DNA of 64,000 bases from positions 38,106 through 102,105 of the forward strand of contig JASJPG010000016.1 of the NCBI GenBank assembly GCA_031426815.1, in the 5' to 3' direction. This DNA comes from PFJX01 sp031426815. Its GTDB lineage: Bacteria > Pseudomonadota > Gammaproteobacteria > Burkholderiales > Thiobacillaceae. Shown here in pieces: positions 45,250 to 55,399 of this stretch. Made by a program: the position numbers and the translations under genes. The notes beneath the pieces are model-generated. The model worked only from the letters and a program-made list of their open reading frames with translations, ran no database searches and was not told the DNA's origin. Each line of letters opens with the position of its first letter. Within the stretch, counting starts at the first letter, position 1.

Positions 45250-45539
45250 GTAAAGACCTACCTATTTTTATTTTGCAAGAAAACTCCAACAACAAAATTA
45301 CCTCAGCCAGTAAGTCTGAGTTGATTCGACCTTGACCGTGAAGCAGATGCCGCCCTGCTTTGCCGACCTTGATAATGTAAGGGATAGCCTGTGCTCTCGC
45401 AGGTAGATTAAACACTACAAGGTGGCGCGGGCCAGTCGTTGAAACCAGCATTTGGCGTACGATTTAGCCGCAGTTGCATCCTGGGCGATACACAGAACCC
45501 CGTCAGCAGACTAAGCGGGATTCGCGTTGGTCATTCTGC

Positions 45540-47450
45540 TTAATTTGGCAACCGCTCCTGATTCCGCAGGAACGCTTCGAACATCAGCAGGGACCAGAGC
45601 GATGCACTGTAGTCCCGCACCCCTTTGGCATGTTCGTCGACCATATGACTCAGGAATGCCATATCGAACAATCCGGTATCCGACATGCGCTGGCTCGACA
45701 TCGCGGAGCGCAGTTTGCCGAGCAAGGGGCCGCGGAACCATTCCGCAACCGGAATCGAAAATCCCATTTTCTTGCGATACATGATGTCGTGCGGCAAGTG
45801 CGGCTCCAGGGCCTGCTTGAGCATGAACTTGCCTTCCGTTCCGCGGATTTTGTAATCCAGCGGCAATCCGGAAACCCACTCCACCAGCTTATGGTCCAGG
45901 AAAGGAACGCGCACCTCGAGGGCATGCGCCATGCTGGCACGATCGACCTTGGTGAGGATGTCGCCGACCAGATACGTCTTCATGTCCAGATATTGCACTT
46001 GCGAGATGGCATCGCCATCTCGCACCGGGGAATGAGCATGGTGGCGGCGCAGCACTTCGACCGCGTTGTAGCCGTTGAGGCGACGCTTGAACTCCGAGCT
46101 GAACGCCTTTGCGCGCAGGTCGTTGTCCATCAACGAAACGCCGTGGAAATAGCCTTCGACGCTGTCACGCGCCATGGCCTGGAAGGTGGTCTTGGCGCGC
46201 AACACCTTGGGTGCCCAGTCCGCTTTCGGGTAAAGGCTGCCGAGCATGCCGAACAGCGGGCGGCGCACGCCGACCGGCAGCATCGACCGCATTTTTTCCT
46301 CGTAGCTATGCCAGCGATAACGCCGGTAGCCAGCGAAGTTCTCATCGCCGCCATCGCCGGAAAGTGCGACGGTCACATCCTTGCGTGCCAGTTGGCAGAC
46401 ACGGTAGGTCGGCATCGCGGAAGAGTCGGCGTAAGGCTCATCGTATAAATGGGCAAGTTCGTCCAGCAAACTGAAATCGTCTGCCTCGACGGTACTGACG
46501 TGATGGTCGGTGTGATAGCGCTCGGCGACTTGGCGAGCGAATTCGGCCTCGTTGTACTTCGGGTCGGAGAAGGCAATCGAGCAGGTCTTCACCGGCTGTT
46601 CGGTCAACCCGGCCATCATTGCCACGACAGCGGATGAATCGACGCCGCCGGACAGGAATGCCCCCAGCGGAACTTCCGCCACCATGCGAATCCGCACTGC
46701 CTCGCGCAGACGCTCGATCATCTCCTCCTCGGCATCTTGCAAAGAGAGCAGATTCGAATGCGGCGTGAACGGCACATCCCAGTATTCCCGCGGTTCGCCG
46801 ACGGGTTGCCCGCGCTTGATCAACAAGCGATGTCCGGGTGACATCTTCAACGCAGTTGTATAAATGGTGCGGGGTTCCGGCACATAGCCGTAGGCGAAGT
46901 ACTCTTCAACCGCTTTGTCGTCGATCTGGCGTCGAAAGCCCGGCCAGGCTGTGATCGTCTTCAATTCGGAGCCGAATACCAGAAATCCGTCGTCGGTCAC
47001 GGCATAGAACAACGGCTTCACGCCGAGTCGATCGCGCGCCATGAACAGCGTTTGCCGGTTCCTGTCCCACAACGCAAAAGCAAACATGCCGCGGAAGTGA
47101 TGCACGCAGTCTTCGCCCCACTGTTCCCAGGCGTGGACGATGGTTTCCGTGTCGGAGCGCGTTTTGAAGGTATGGCCCAGCGCAGTGAGTTCAGGAATGA
47201 GATCGACGAAGTTGTAGATTTCGCCGTTGAACACCACGGCAACACTGCCATCCTCATTGAACAACGGTTGCTGGCCGGCGGCGATGTCGATAATGGACAA
47301 GCGCCGATGCCCGAAACCAAGTCCGGGTTCCAGGTGCAGGCCGGCTTCATCCGGGCCGCGATGCCATTGCATATCGTTGATGCGGGCGAGAACGTCGCGG
47401 TCTATGGCGCGCGTTTCGCGCAAGTCGAAAACACCGGTTATGCCGCACAT
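45540..47450 (-). CDS. XrtA/PEP-CTERM system amidotransferase (asparagine-synthetase family)
   Basis: The 636-residue protein starts MCGITGVFDLRETRAIDRDV, with Cys2 intact as the glutamine-hydrolysing nucleophile. The N-terminal class II amidotransferase domain is followed by the synthetase domain with PP-loop GAFLSGGVDSSAVVAMM (core SGGVDSS) and LSGDGGDENFAGYRRYRW. It fits the amidotransferase 1 family of exosortase A loci (TIGR03108). It may amidate a sugar uronic acid or another carboxylate of the polysaccharide, using glutamine (inference). It is last in the 12-gene core operon, 18 bases after the TIGR03088 transferase. Confidence 0.94.
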   Translation of the reverse strand: MCGITGVFDLRETRAIDRDVLARINDMQWHRGPDEAGLHLEPGLGFGHRRLSIIDIAAGQQPLFNEDGSVAVVFNGEIYNFVDLIPELTALGHTFKTRSDTETIVHAWEQWGEDCVHHFRGMFAFALWDRNRQTLFMARDRLGVKPLFYAVTDDGFLVFGSELKTITAWPGFRRQIDDKAVEEYFAYGYVPEPRTIYTTALKMSPGHRLLIKRGQPVGEPREYWDVPFTPHSNLLSLQDAEEEMIERLREAVRIRMVAEVPLGAFLSGGVDSSAVVAMMAGLTEQPVKTCSIAFSDPKYNEAEFARQVAERYHTDHHVSTVEADDFSLLDELAHLYDEPYADSSAMPTYRVCQLARKDVTVALSGDGGDENFAGYRRYRWHSYEEKMRSMLPVGVRRPLFGMLGSLYPKADWAPKVLRAKTTFQAMARDSVEGYFHGVSLMDNDLRAKAFSSEFKRRLNGYNAVEVLRRHHAHSPVRDGDAISQVQYLDMKTYLVGDILTKVDRASMAHALEVRVPFLDHKLVEWVSGLPLDYKIRGTEGKFMLKQALEPHLPHDIMYRKKMGFSIPVAEWFRGPLLGKLRSAMSSQRMSDTGLFDMAFLSHMVDEHAKGVRDYSASLWSLLMFEAFLRNQERLPN

Positions 47451-47468
47451 GGTCTGAACGTTTCTTTC

Positions 47469-48626
47469 TTATGACAGTGGTTTCTGGCCTGGAAGCGCGT
47501 CGTATACCGCCGCATAGGCAGTTGTCGCGCGATCCCAATCGAATTCAGTTTCGATGCGGACACGCGCGGCGCTCCCTTCCCCTAGCCGCCGCGCCGAGTC
47601 ATCCGCATATTGGCTTAGTGCCTGTGCGAGGGTATCCGGCTCGCCAGATGGGATCAAGAAGCCGTTTTGTCCCGGCTGCACCAGTTCCGGATTGCCGCCG
47701 ACCTGTGTTGCGATCACCGGCAAGCCGGTGGACATGGCTTCGAGTATGGTGTTCGAGATACCTTCGCCCAGCGAATTGAGAACGAACAAATCGAAACTGC
47801 GCATCCAGTCGGGCGTGTCGGAACGATCGCCGGGTAGCCAGGCCTGCTGGCCAAGGCCTGCTGCATCCAGCATGGCCTGGCAGGTTTGCCGCGCAGCGCC
47901 ATCACCGACAATGACCAGACGCAACCCGCCGGCATCGGGATGCATCCGGCAAAGGCGGATAAATGCTTCGGTCAGTCCGGGGTAATTTTTTACTGCGGCC
48001 ATGCGACCGAGGCTGCCAATAACGCAGGTTGCGCCGGCGAAAAACTCCGGCCGGCCGAGATCGGGACGTGTCTCTTGGCGAGGATGGAAACGCGTACGGT
48101 CGACACCGTTATAAATCTGCGCGATACGCGCTTGCGGCACGCCAACCGTCTCATGCAACCAACCGGCCAGATCCTGACTGACTGCGATATAGCGGTGAAT
48201 CAGGCGTCGGGCAGCTTTTCGCAACACGTTGTACTTGCGGTTCTTGCCTTCGAGATCGAACACATCGCGCCCATGCTCGCCATGCACACGCGCCGGCACG
48301 CGCGCCAGAGCGCCAACGAACTGGGCCTCCAGCGTGCTCAGATTGCGGGTGTGCAGGATATCCGGCCTGAGTTCGCGCAAGCACTTGTAGAGGCGGCCGT
48401 ACCAGGCCAGATCATGGCCGGGACGCTTGCCCAGATCATGAAATTCGACGCAGGGATTGGTGATGCGCTTGGCAAACGGGCCATGACCGGCCAGACAGAT
48501 GATCGCGTGACGATAACGGTCTTGCGGCAAGCGGTTGATCAAATTGACCATGCCGTTTTCCATGCCGCCTGTACCGAAGTGGTAGACGACATGCGCAATC
48601 AGCATCTGCTTACCGGATGTGTTCAT
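47469..48626 (-). CDS. XrtA/PEP-CTERM system glycosyltransferase (TIGR03088-type)
   Basis: The 385-residue GT-B family 4 enzyme has the N-terminal HVVYHFGTGGMENGMVNLIN (glycine-rich acceptor side) and C-terminal FVLNSLGEGISNTILEAMS with the donor-site Glu. The family recurs in exosortase A loci. It is cytoplasmic or membrane-peripheral and builds the repeat unit. Its ATG overlaps the exosortase stop in ATGA, so it is made with XrtA; the amidotransferase gene follows. Confidence 0.94.
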   Translation of the reverse strand: MNTSGKQMLIAHVVYHFGTGGMENGMVNLINRLPQDRYRHAIICLAGHGPFAKRITNPCVEFHDLGKRPGHDLAWYGRLYKCLRELRPDILHTRNLSTLEAQFVGALARVPARVHGEHGRDVFDLEGKNRKYNVLRKAARRLIHRYIAVSQDLAGWLHETVGVPQARIAQIYNGVDRTRFHPRQETRPDLGRPEFFAGATCVIGSLGRMAAVKNYPGLTEAFIRLCRMHPDAGGLRLVIVGDGAARQTCQAMLDAAGLGQQAWLPGDRSDTPDWMRSFDLFVLNSLGEGISNTILEAMSTGLPVIATQVGGNPELVQPGQNGFLIPSGEPDTLAQALSQYADDSARRLGEGSAARVRIETEFDWDRATTAYAAVYDALPGQKPLS

Positions 48627-50140
48627 GGAGAATCCAGCAAGGCGTTGAGACGTCCCGTATAGGTATCGCGAAATGCCCGCAAAGTCGTTTCGGCCAGCGT
48701 CGTTTTGTCGACATAAGGCGTCGCAATGAGGATCGCGGTACCGTCGTCATGGCGTCCGAGCAGTTTGCTCAGGGCAAGATCGAATTTGATGTAGTAAGGG
48801 TTCAGCAGATCGCGGCCAGCGACCCGGTTCCACTGCCAGACCAACAAGCGGCCTCCGCTTTCCGCATTGCGCAAATGGGCGACGCGCACTTCGCGTTTGC
48901 CGTCACTCATTGGTACGGTCTGGATAACATCGCTGATCACCCCCCAGCCGCCTCTTCCCGGTGGCCTGAGCCTGTTGCCATAACTGATCAATTCTGAACC
49001 CTGGCGTTGCTTGTCGTAGTGCGCCACATAGAGCAACACGGGTTGTCCGTTCAGCCGGTAATGCGCGACCAATTTCGCATCCGGGCCTTGCCATTGCGGC
49101 AACCATTCCGTGAACGCCTGAGTTTCCTGTTGCCAGCCTGCCTCTGCAACTGGTGCCGTCAAGCTCACCGCACGGCCCGGCTGCACCGACAACCAGCGCT
49201 CCCAGGCCGGAAACGCCGCCAGGACCAGAAGAAACAGTCCAGCGACGACAACAGGTGAGCGCGGCGCTTTCATGACGGACTGTGGTTTTTCCGGCAGATC
49301 GACATCCTCCCGCCAGAACAGGCCGACCCAGAACATGAGCAGCATGACGACGCCGAACCACACCCAGCCAAACCACAGATGATCTTCACCGATCATGAGC
49401 GTCATATCGGAATAATGACCGGTAAACACCACCATGATGGCGCGCATCCCGTTCGCCAGCAGAGGCACGACGACGGCTGCCAGCGTGAAAGCCAAGCGTT
49501 TCCAGAGCGTGCGATAAGTCAGATAGGCGTAGAGCAGGCCCAACGTGATGGAGGACACCAGGTAGCGCAAACCACCGCACTCTTCCACCACACTCCACTC
49601 GCCGGAAGGCAGCGTGAAAAACGAGCCTTCGCGGTACACCGGAATCCCTGCCAACTGCAATGCGGCTACGGTGACGTCGGCCGTATAGTCGATCAAGACG
49701 GGAAAAAGGAATTCGCCGTTCGGTACCATCAACAGCAGATACAGCAGAGGAAACAGTGCGCCGCGGAACCAACGCCAGCCCAACAGCGCCCAAACCGCCA
49801 GTAGCGCGAGAACGACGAAAGCATACTGCTCGACGACCAGAGCACCGGCGATGCGCGCCGACAACCACACCAGGGCAGTCGGCGCCGCAAGAAAGATTAC
49901 ACGCCAATCGGGTGTCGTCTGGATCGCCGCAAGTTCGTGACGCTCGCGCCACATCAGCCACAGGCTGAGCGGCAGAATGACGTAGCCATGTGCAAAGGTA
50001 TCGGAGCGCGACCAGATATCGCTCATTGATGTAAATGTGGGTTGCAACAGGAATGCCAAGCCTAGCCAGGCAAGAACGAGCAAGCCCAGCGCGGTTATCC
50101 AGGCCCGACCAGGACTCACCCCGGAAGTCATATCAACCAT
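48623..50140 (-). CDS. xrtA: Exosortase A fused to an EpsI domain
   Basis: From the ATG at 50140 (GGAGG nine bases upstream) it has 505 residues. Residues 1-280 form the polytopic exosortase with the cysteine-protease-like triad: Cys188 in VVEECGGLRYL, Arg233 in ANGMRAIMV and His254 in GEDHLWFGW. Residues about 300-505 form the periplasmic EpsI domain (WLPQWQGPDAKLVAHYRLNG in part). In this system XrtA is thought to cut PEP-CTERM signals and sort proteins to the surface. It overlaps the TIGR03087 gene by eight bases and the TIGR03088 gene by four. No PEP-CTERM substrate is seen in the window. Confidence 0.96.
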   Translation of the reverse strand: MVDMTSGVSPGRAWITALGLLVLAWLGLAFLLQPTFTSMSDIWSRSDTFAHGYVILPLSLWLMWRERHELAAIQTTPDWRVIFLAAPTALVWLSARIAGALVVEQYAFVVLALLAVWALLGWRWFRGALFPLLYLLLMVPNGEFLFPVLIDYTADVTVAALQLAGIPVYREGSFFTLPSGEWSVVEECGGLRYLVSSITLGLLYAYLTYRTLWKRLAFTLAAVVVPLLANGMRAIMVVFTGHYSDMTLMIGEDHLWFGWVWFGVVMLLMFWVGLFWREDVDLPEKPQSVMKAPRSPVVVAGLFLLVLAAFPAWERWLSVQPGRAVSLTAPVAEAGWQQETQAFTEWLPQWQGPDAKLVAHYRLNGQPVLLYVAHYDKQRQGSELISYGNRLRPPGRGGWGVISDVIQTVPMSDGKREVRVAHLRNAESGGRLLVWQWNRVAGRDLLNPYYIKFDLALSKLLGRHDDGTAILIATPYVDKTTLAETTLRAFRDTYTGRLNALLDSP

Positions 50141-51332
50141 CGAGGCCATCCTCCAGAAGTACATCGATCTTGCGTAAACACGCCTCCCAAGCGTAACTAT
50201 TTACGACCCGATGTCGCGCCGCCGCCCCCAGGTCGCACCCGGAGATGACGGCACGACAGGCATCGACGAAGGCGGTGGGCGACTCGGCAAGCAATACTTC
50301 GTCGCCTGGACGCGCTTCAAGGCCTTCCAGGCCCTGAGCAGAAACGACAACGGTACGCGCCATCGCCATTCCCTCCAGCACCTTGTTTTGCACGCCACGT
50401 GCAATTCGCATCGGAGCAACGACGACTTGCGCATGCGCCAACCAGGGCCGCACATCCGGCACCCGTCCGGTTACCCGGATATGCCGGCCGGCAAGCGCTT
50501 GCAGCGCGGGGGATGGCCGACTGCCGACGATGCTGAAAATCAGGTTGGGATGAGACTGCAATAACGCTGGCAATACCTCGCTGGCAAACCACTGGACAGC
50601 ATCGATATTGGGCCAGTAATCCATCGCACCGGTAAAAACAACGGCCACCTCGTCCTTGGCGTAGGGATTTTCATACTCCCGCTCGGGCGAGAAATACGCC
50701 GCATCCACGCCATTGTTGTACCAGCCGACGCGTGCAGCCGACTCCGGCGCAGCACGAATGAAGTCAGCGGCTTCCTGCGCCGAGACGAACAGACTGGCAT
50801 CAAAAGCAGACGCGAGCTTACGCTCCCATTCCAGTAAACGAATCGCCTCGCGACCGTACAACCAGGACATCGGCCAGGATTTGGTGGGCGCGTACTGGCG
50901 CCATTTGTCGGAATCCATGTCGACGAAATCCATCACTCGCTTGCCCGGCGCCTGCATGACGTACTGAGCCATGACCGAGGAATAGATGACGCTACGATCG
51001 ATCCCTGAATTCACCTTGTCGGACACCCAGTGCGACATCCCGGTGTTGCGGTAATACGGTAGGGAAAGCGCTTCGCCGGTCAACAGGCCGCGTAGCGATT
51101 TCACCTTCGCCTTGAGCGGATCCAGCGCAATCAAGCGAACATCGTGGCAAAGATCGGAGAGTGCATCGGCATGGCGCCAATCGTCCGGATCATCGATGAA
51201 AGCGCCCAGATGAATACGGTAATGTGCGGAAAGATGCTTGAGCAGATGATAAGAACGAATCTTGTCGCCCTTATCCGGCGGAAAAGGGATGCGGTGGGCG
51301 AGAAACAACAAGTCCGGCTTGGCGCTGTGCAT
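50133..51332 (-). CDS. XrtA/PEP-CTERM system glycosyltransferase (TIGR03087-type)
   Basis: The 399-residue GT-B enzyme starts LLFLAHRIPFPPDKGDKIRS, characteristic of the exosortase-associated family TIGR03087. The C-terminal half has PMRIARGVQNKVLEGMAMAR, the donor-site region. It is cytoplasmic. It sits between the FemAB gene (six-base gap) and xrtA (overlap), so it belongs to the core operon. Sugar specificity is unknown. Confidence 0.95.
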   Translation of the reverse strand: MHSAKPDLLFLAHRIPFPPDKGDKIRSYHLLKHLSAHYRIHLGAFIDDPDDWRHADALSDLCHDVRLIALDPLKAKVKSLRGLLTGEALSLPYYRNTGMSHWVSDKVNSGIDRSVIYSSVMAQYVMQAPGKRVMDFVDMDSDKWRQYAPTKSWPMSWLYGREAIRLLEWERKLASAFDASLFVSAQEAADFIRAAPESAARVGWYNNGVDAAYFSPEREYENPYAKDEVAVVFTGAMDYWPNIDAVQWFASEVLPALLQSHPNLIFSIVGSRPSPALQALAGRHIRVTGRVPDVRPWLAHAQVVVAPMRIARGVQNKVLEGMAMARTVVVSAQGLEGLEARPGDEVLLAESPTAFVDACRAVISGCDLGAAARHRVVNSYAWEACLRKIDVLLEDGLDG

Positions 51333-51338
51333 AAGGGT

Positions 51339-52373
51339 TCAGCCCAGATTACGCACCAGGAACGGCCCCAGAAAATTTGCCACCGGCAACGGCAGATGCT
51401 GCCAAGCCTTGATGAACAACTGATATTTCGGATTGTTGGGGTTGTTCTCAGGAACGCGCTCGGCCTTCACCAACTTGTAGCCGTAATGCAGCGGAGTTGG
51501 CTCGAAACCCCAATTGCGTTTGAAATCGTACGGCCCGGTGCCAACCTTGCTGCGGCCGTAATCGAAGATCCGGATGCCACGTTCACAGGCACGGCGCATC
51601 AATTCCCAGTATTTGAAATCGTTGGCGGCCAGCGCACGTGCCGCGACGGCATCGCCGGCGTAATAAGGCAGGATTTCATCGCGAAAATAGAAGCTCAACA
51701 CGCCGCTGACCACTTGCCCTTCCGGGCTGCGTACCAACATCACTTCACAATCGTCGCCGAACGTTTCGCGCAGCAGGGCAAAGTAGCGCTTGGGCATGGC
51801 CGGTGTGCCATGCCGGCGCACGTTGTCCGCATACACCGCGAAAAATCCGTCCACCCCATCTTCCAGATCGATCGTCAGCCCGTTCTTGATGCCCTTGCGT
51901 ACCATGGCGCGCTGCTTGCGCGGAATGGCCTGCATATTCTTCTCGACGTCCGGGTCCAGCTCTTTGCGGAATGTGACATAAAGATCGCTGCCGGGCCAAT
52001 CGGCATGTGCCGGCGCATCGCGGTCGCGATACTCCAGATGGCCGACGCCCAGTTCCTTTGCCAGAGACTGCGCGCGTCGATCCAGTTGCTCGCGCGCCTC
52101 CGCTGTCGCGGCGGCAATGCCGCCATAGACGCAGAACGGGCTGGCGATCAGGGAATGACCGAACAGGATGCTTTTGATTTCTGCCAGAGGCAGCACGCCC
52201 TCGATGACACCGTCACGCTCCGCCAATAGAAAATAGGTACGGTGTCCGTAAGCTTGCTGTACCACCTTGCGCCAGCCGAAACGGTGAAAAAAGGTGGCTT
52301 CCGGCAAACCGATTACAAAGGCATCCCAGGCGTTGGCATCGGCATCGACGGCCATTCTGACAATCAGGTTCAT
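51339..52373 (-). CDS. FemAB-family XrtA/PEP-CTERM-associated protein
   Basis: From the ATG at 52373, which overlaps the deacetylase stop (ATGA), the protein has 344 residues. It is a GNAT-like FemAB protein: FFHRFGWRKVVQQAYGHRTY near the N terminus and a C-terminal acyltransferase half with LANDFKYWELMRRACERG and FDYGRSKVGTGPYDFKRNWG. FemAB enzymes use aminoacyl-tRNA to add amino acids to cell-wall precursors; in this family (TIGR03019) an aminoacyl or acyl transfer to the polysaccharide is plausible but unproven. Core operon member. Confidence 0.94.
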   Translation of the reverse strand: MNLIVRMAVDADANAWDAFVIGLPEATFFHRFGWRKVVQQAYGHRTYFLLAERDGVIEGVLPLAEIKSILFGHSLIASPFCVYGGIAAATAEAREQLDRRAQSLAKELGVGHLEYRDRDAPAHADWPGSDLYVTFRKELDPDVEKNMQAIPRKQRAMVRKGIKNGLTIDLEDGVDGFFAVYADNVRRHGTPAMPKRYFALLRETFGDDCEVMLVRSPEGQVVSGVLSFYFRDEILPYYAGDAVAARALAANDFKYWELMRRACERGIRIFDYGRSKVGTGPYDFKRNWGFEPTPLHYGYKLVKAERVPENNPNNPKYQLFIKAWQHLPLPVANFLGPFLVRNLG

Positions 52374-53236
52374 ACGTTGGACGAAACCATCAACTCGGTT
52401 GCGTAGACCTGGTCTGCACGCCCCCAATTAAAATCACGACAGAGCCGCTCAAGCTTGGCTTCCATGCGGCCCAGATTGACGTAATGCCGCAAACGGCTTT
52501 TCAGCGGCGCGCCAGGCACCCGCGGCTGCAGAGGATCGATTTCCCAGGGGTGGAAATAGAACATGGCGGAACGCTTGTCGGTCTGATTGACACGATTGAT
52601 CAGCCAACGCGAAGCGACATATGGCAGCAGGCGGAAATAGCCGCCGCCAGCGGCAGGCAGATTGCGGCCGTGCCAGAGAACGGTGGTCGGCGGCATTTCC
52701 AGCAAGGAGGCGCATTGTTGCGGCCGATACGGGAAGCGCGGCGCATCGGGCATGCCGTAATGGTCATGCGCGATCGGGTAGATGCTGGAGCTGTAGCGAT
52801 GCCCTGTTTCGGCCAGGACATCGAGTGCCCAGAGGTTGCCGCTACCGATCGAAAAACTCGGTGCGCGGTAGCCATTGACGGCTTTGCCCCCGATATCTTC
52901 CAGCAGCGCCTTGGCGCGCGTGACATCGGCCCGAAATTCACTTGCCGTCAGCGCGGTAGCGCGTTGATGTCCATAGCCGTGGCTTGCCAATTCGTGGCCA
53001 GCGGCAACGATAGTCCGCACCATGTCGGGATAGCGTTGCGCGATCCAGCCCAAGGTAAAGAACGTAGCCTTGATGTCGTGGCGTTCGAACAAGGCAAGGA
53101 TGCGTTCGATATTGGCTTCAACGCGACAAGGCCAGCGTTCCCATTCGGCATGCGGGATCGTGTGTTCGAAAGCACCGACCTGGAAGTAGTCTTCCACGTC
53201 GACACTCATGACGTTGGTAATTTCCGAATTGCGCAA
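52370..53236 (-). CDS. XrtA system polysaccharide deacetylase (NodB domain with DUF3473)
   Basis: The 288-residue protein has NVMSVDVEDYFQVGAFE at the N terminus (the family signature), LASHGYGHQ with the metal histidines, YRAPSFSIGS and the C-terminal DUF3473 part (FYFHPWEIDPLQPR). It matches TIGR03006. The start is a TTG at 53236, 17 bases after wecB; an ATG at 53209 would begin directly at MSVDVED and is the alternative. It probably removes acetyl groups from N-acetyl sugars of the polysaccharide. No signal peptide is seen. Overlaps the FemAB gene. Confidence 0.93.
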   Translation of the reverse strand: MRNSEITNVMSVDVEDYFQVGAFEHTIPHAEWERWPCRVEANIERILALFERHDIKATFFTLGWIAQRYPDMVRTIVAAGHELASHGYGHQRATALTASEFRADVTRAKALLEDIGGKAVNGYRAPSFSIGSGNLWALDVLAETGHRYSSSIYPIAHDHYGMPDAPRFPYRPQQCASLLEMPPTTVLWHGRNLPAAGGGYFRLLPYVASRWLINRVNQTDKRSAMFYFHPWEIDPLQPRVPGAPLKSRLRHYVNLGRMEAKLERLCRDFNWGRADQVYATELMVSSNV

Positions 53237-53253
53237 TGAACTTTGCCAGCGGG

Positions 53254-54351
53254 TTAAAGGGCATCAAGCCAGGCACGCAGCGTCACGGCAATCCGATCCG
53301 CCGCCTGGCCATCCCAATATTCAGGGATGCGGCCACGCTTGCCGCCATGTTCAAGGATATCTGCCAGACATTGCAGGATCTTTTCCGGATTGGGTCCGGT
53401 CAGCGTGTTGGTGCCTTCGGCAATGGTGATTGGACGCTCGGTGTTTTCGCGTAGCGTGATGCAGGGCACCCCCAATGCCGTGGTCTCCTCCTGCAAACCG
53501 CCGGAGTCGGTGAGCACCACGGTGGCATCGCGGGTCAGGCCAAGCATTTCCAGGTAACCCTGCGGCGGCAGCAAACGCATGCCGGGACGCGCCAGCAAAT
53601 CCGCCATGCCGAAACGTTCAGCCGTGGCTTTGGTGCGGGGATGAATCGGGAATACGACATCCATCTTCGCGGCGATCTGGTTCAGCGTTTCCAGCAAGGA
53701 ACGGAAAGTGGCTTCATGATCGACATTGGACGGACGATGCAATGTCACCACCGCATATCCGCGCGCAGGAACACCGCCGAGCGTTTCCGCAGCCGGCACC
53801 GCCCGCGCTAAATGCGCACGTAGCGTGTCGATCATCACATTGCCCGCAAACTGGACGCGTTCGGCAGCGACGCCCTCCCGGGCGAGATTGGCCTGCGCCG
53901 CGCGCTCGGTGGTAAACAGCAAATCCGAGATCTGATCGGTCAGGACGCGATTGATTTCCTCCGGCATAGCGCGGTCATAACTACGTAATCCGGCCTCGAC
54001 ATGAATGACCTTGACCCCCTTCTTGGCGGCCACCAGGGCACAGGCGATGGTGGAATTCACGTCACCGACAACCAGCACCGCGCGGGGAAGTTCGGCATCC
54101 AGCACCGGCTCGAACGCACGCATGATCTCTGCGGTCTGCACGGCATGACTGGCCGAGCCTACTTCGAGATTCACATCGGGCCGCGGAATGCCGAGCTGCT
54201 CGAAGAAACTGTCACTCATGGCCGGATCGTAATGTTGTCCGGTATGTACCAGCTTGGCCTGCACGCCATGCTTCGCGAACGCGGCCATGATGGGCGCGAT
54301 CTTCATGAAATTGGGACGCGCGCCGACCACGCAGACGATCTCGGTGCTCAT
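53254..54351 (-). CDS. wecB: UDP-N-acetylglucosamine 2-epimerase (non-hydrolysing)
   Basis: From the ATG at 54351 (overlapping the ATPase stop as ATGA) it has 365 residues. The N terminus IVCVVGARPNFMKIAPIMAA and later HVEAGLRSYD, PEEINRVLTD, TLHRPSNVD and TDSGGLQEE are diagnostic of WecB. It interconverts UDP-GlcNAc and UDP-ManNAc in the cytoplasm, so ManNAc or ManNAcA is a likely component of the polysaccharide. A wecC dehydrogenase is not in the window. Core operon member between the ATPase and deacetylase genes. Confidence 0.96.
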   Translation of the reverse strand: MSTEIVCVVGARPNFMKIAPIMAAFAKHGVQAKLVHTGQHYDPAMSDSFFEQLGIPRPDVNLEVGSASHAVQTAEIMRAFEPVLDAELPRAVLVVGDVNSTIACALVAAKKGVKVIHVEAGLRSYDRAMPEEINRVLTDQISDLLFTTERAAQANLAREGVAAERVQFAGNVMIDTLRAHLARAVPAAETLGGVPARGYAVVTLHRPSNVDHEATFRSLLETLNQIAAKMDVVFPIHPRTKATAERFGMADLLARPGMRLLPPQGYLEMLGLTRDATVVLTDSGGLQEETTALGVPCITLRENTERPITIAEGTNTLTGPNPEKILQCLADILEHGGKRGRIPEYWDGQAADRIAVTLRAWLDAL

Positions 54352-55397
54352 TCGGTTTCTTTCCCTGCGGTAACGGTGTAGAGCACCTTGCGGACCAGCG
54401 GAATCAAACGATTGATCGAACGTTCCATTGCCGCGAATCTCGCGTCCATATCTTCCGTCATGGTCGCTTGGAGGGCTGGTGCGGGATAGGAGGGCTGCAC
54501 GGAAAATGCGACGGATTGACCGGCCAAAGCCACATCGGCTCTCGCTGCAACAACATTTTGCTGGCGAACACCCGGTTCCTGATGATGTACTTCTTGACGC
54601 AGGTCGCTGATGACTTCCTGGACCGCGGCGGAGTCGAGCAGGTTGCGCTCTTCCAGATAGCCGAACAACATCAAGCGATCGCACAAGGTGTTGATACGCC
54701 GCGGCACCCCGGCAGAAAACTGATGGATGATATCGAAAGCATCTTCGCTGAAAGCGGGATTGCCCTGCCAGCCGGCAGTATTCAAGCGGTGCACAATGTA
54801 TTGAATCGTCTCGGTACGGTCCAGCGGACCCAGATGATAGGAAGCAATCACGCGTTGACGCAGTTGCAGCATCTCCGGACTCTGAATGGTGTCGCGAAAC
54901 TCGGGTTGACCCAACAGGAAACTTTGCAGCAGCGGTTTATCGTTTTCGTGGAAATTGGACAGCATGCGCAACTCTTCCACCGCGCGCGGATCCAGATTCT
55001 GAGCCTCGTCGACGATCAGCAGCGGGCGACGATTCTGCCTGACGGCCAAACGAAGGTAATCTTCCAGGCTCTTGAGCAGCGCAGACTTGGTCAAGCCTTC
55101 CGCTTGCAACCCGAACGAAGCCGCCACGCTACGCAGCGTATCGTCGGCATCGAGTTGCGTGCTGACCAGTTGACCGATCAGATAACTGCCATTTTCGAGT
55201 TTCTTGAGCAGGCTCTTGACCAGCAACGTCTTGCCGGCACCGACATCGCCCGTGATGACGATGAAGCCTTCGCCCAGAGAAAGCCCGTATTCGAGATAGG
55301 CGAATGCACGCTTGTGTCCCTTGCTGGCGAAAAAAAAGCGTGGGTCCGGATTGAGCTGGAACGGCTTGTCCCGCAGTTGGTAGTAACTCTCGTACAT
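54348..55397 (-). CDS. XrtA-associated ATPase (ExeA-like AAA protein)
   Basis: From the ATG at 55397 it has 349 residues. MYESYYQLRDKPFQLNPDPR is the shared start of GspA/ExeA-type ATPases; Walker A is GDVGAGKT (50-57) and Walker B LLIVDEAQNL. The family recurs in exosortase A loci (TIGR03015) and is probably cytoplasmic. A C-terminal tail of about 80 residues is less conserved and ends in a short hydrophobic stretch. It may power or regulate assembly of the export complex. It follows the outer-membrane protein by two bases and overlaps wecB. Confidence 0.95.
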   Translation of the reverse strand: MYESYYQLRDKPFQLNPDPRFFFASKGHKRAFAYLEYGLSLGEGFIVITGDVGAGKTLLVKSLLKKLENGSYLIGQLVSTQLDADDTLRSVAASFGLQAEGLTKSALLKSLEDYLRLAVRQNRRPLLIVDEAQNLDPRAVEELRMLSNFHENDKPLLQSFLLGQPEFRDTIQSPEMLQLRQRVIASYHLGPLDRTETIQYIVHRLNTAGWQGNPAFSEDAFDIIHQFSAGVPRRINTLCDRLMLFGYLEERNLLDSAAVQEVISDLRQEVHHQEPGVRQQNVVAARADVALAGQSVAFSVQPSYPAPALQATMTEDMDARFAAMERSINRLIPLVRKVLYTVTAGKETE

Positions 55398-55399
55398 CT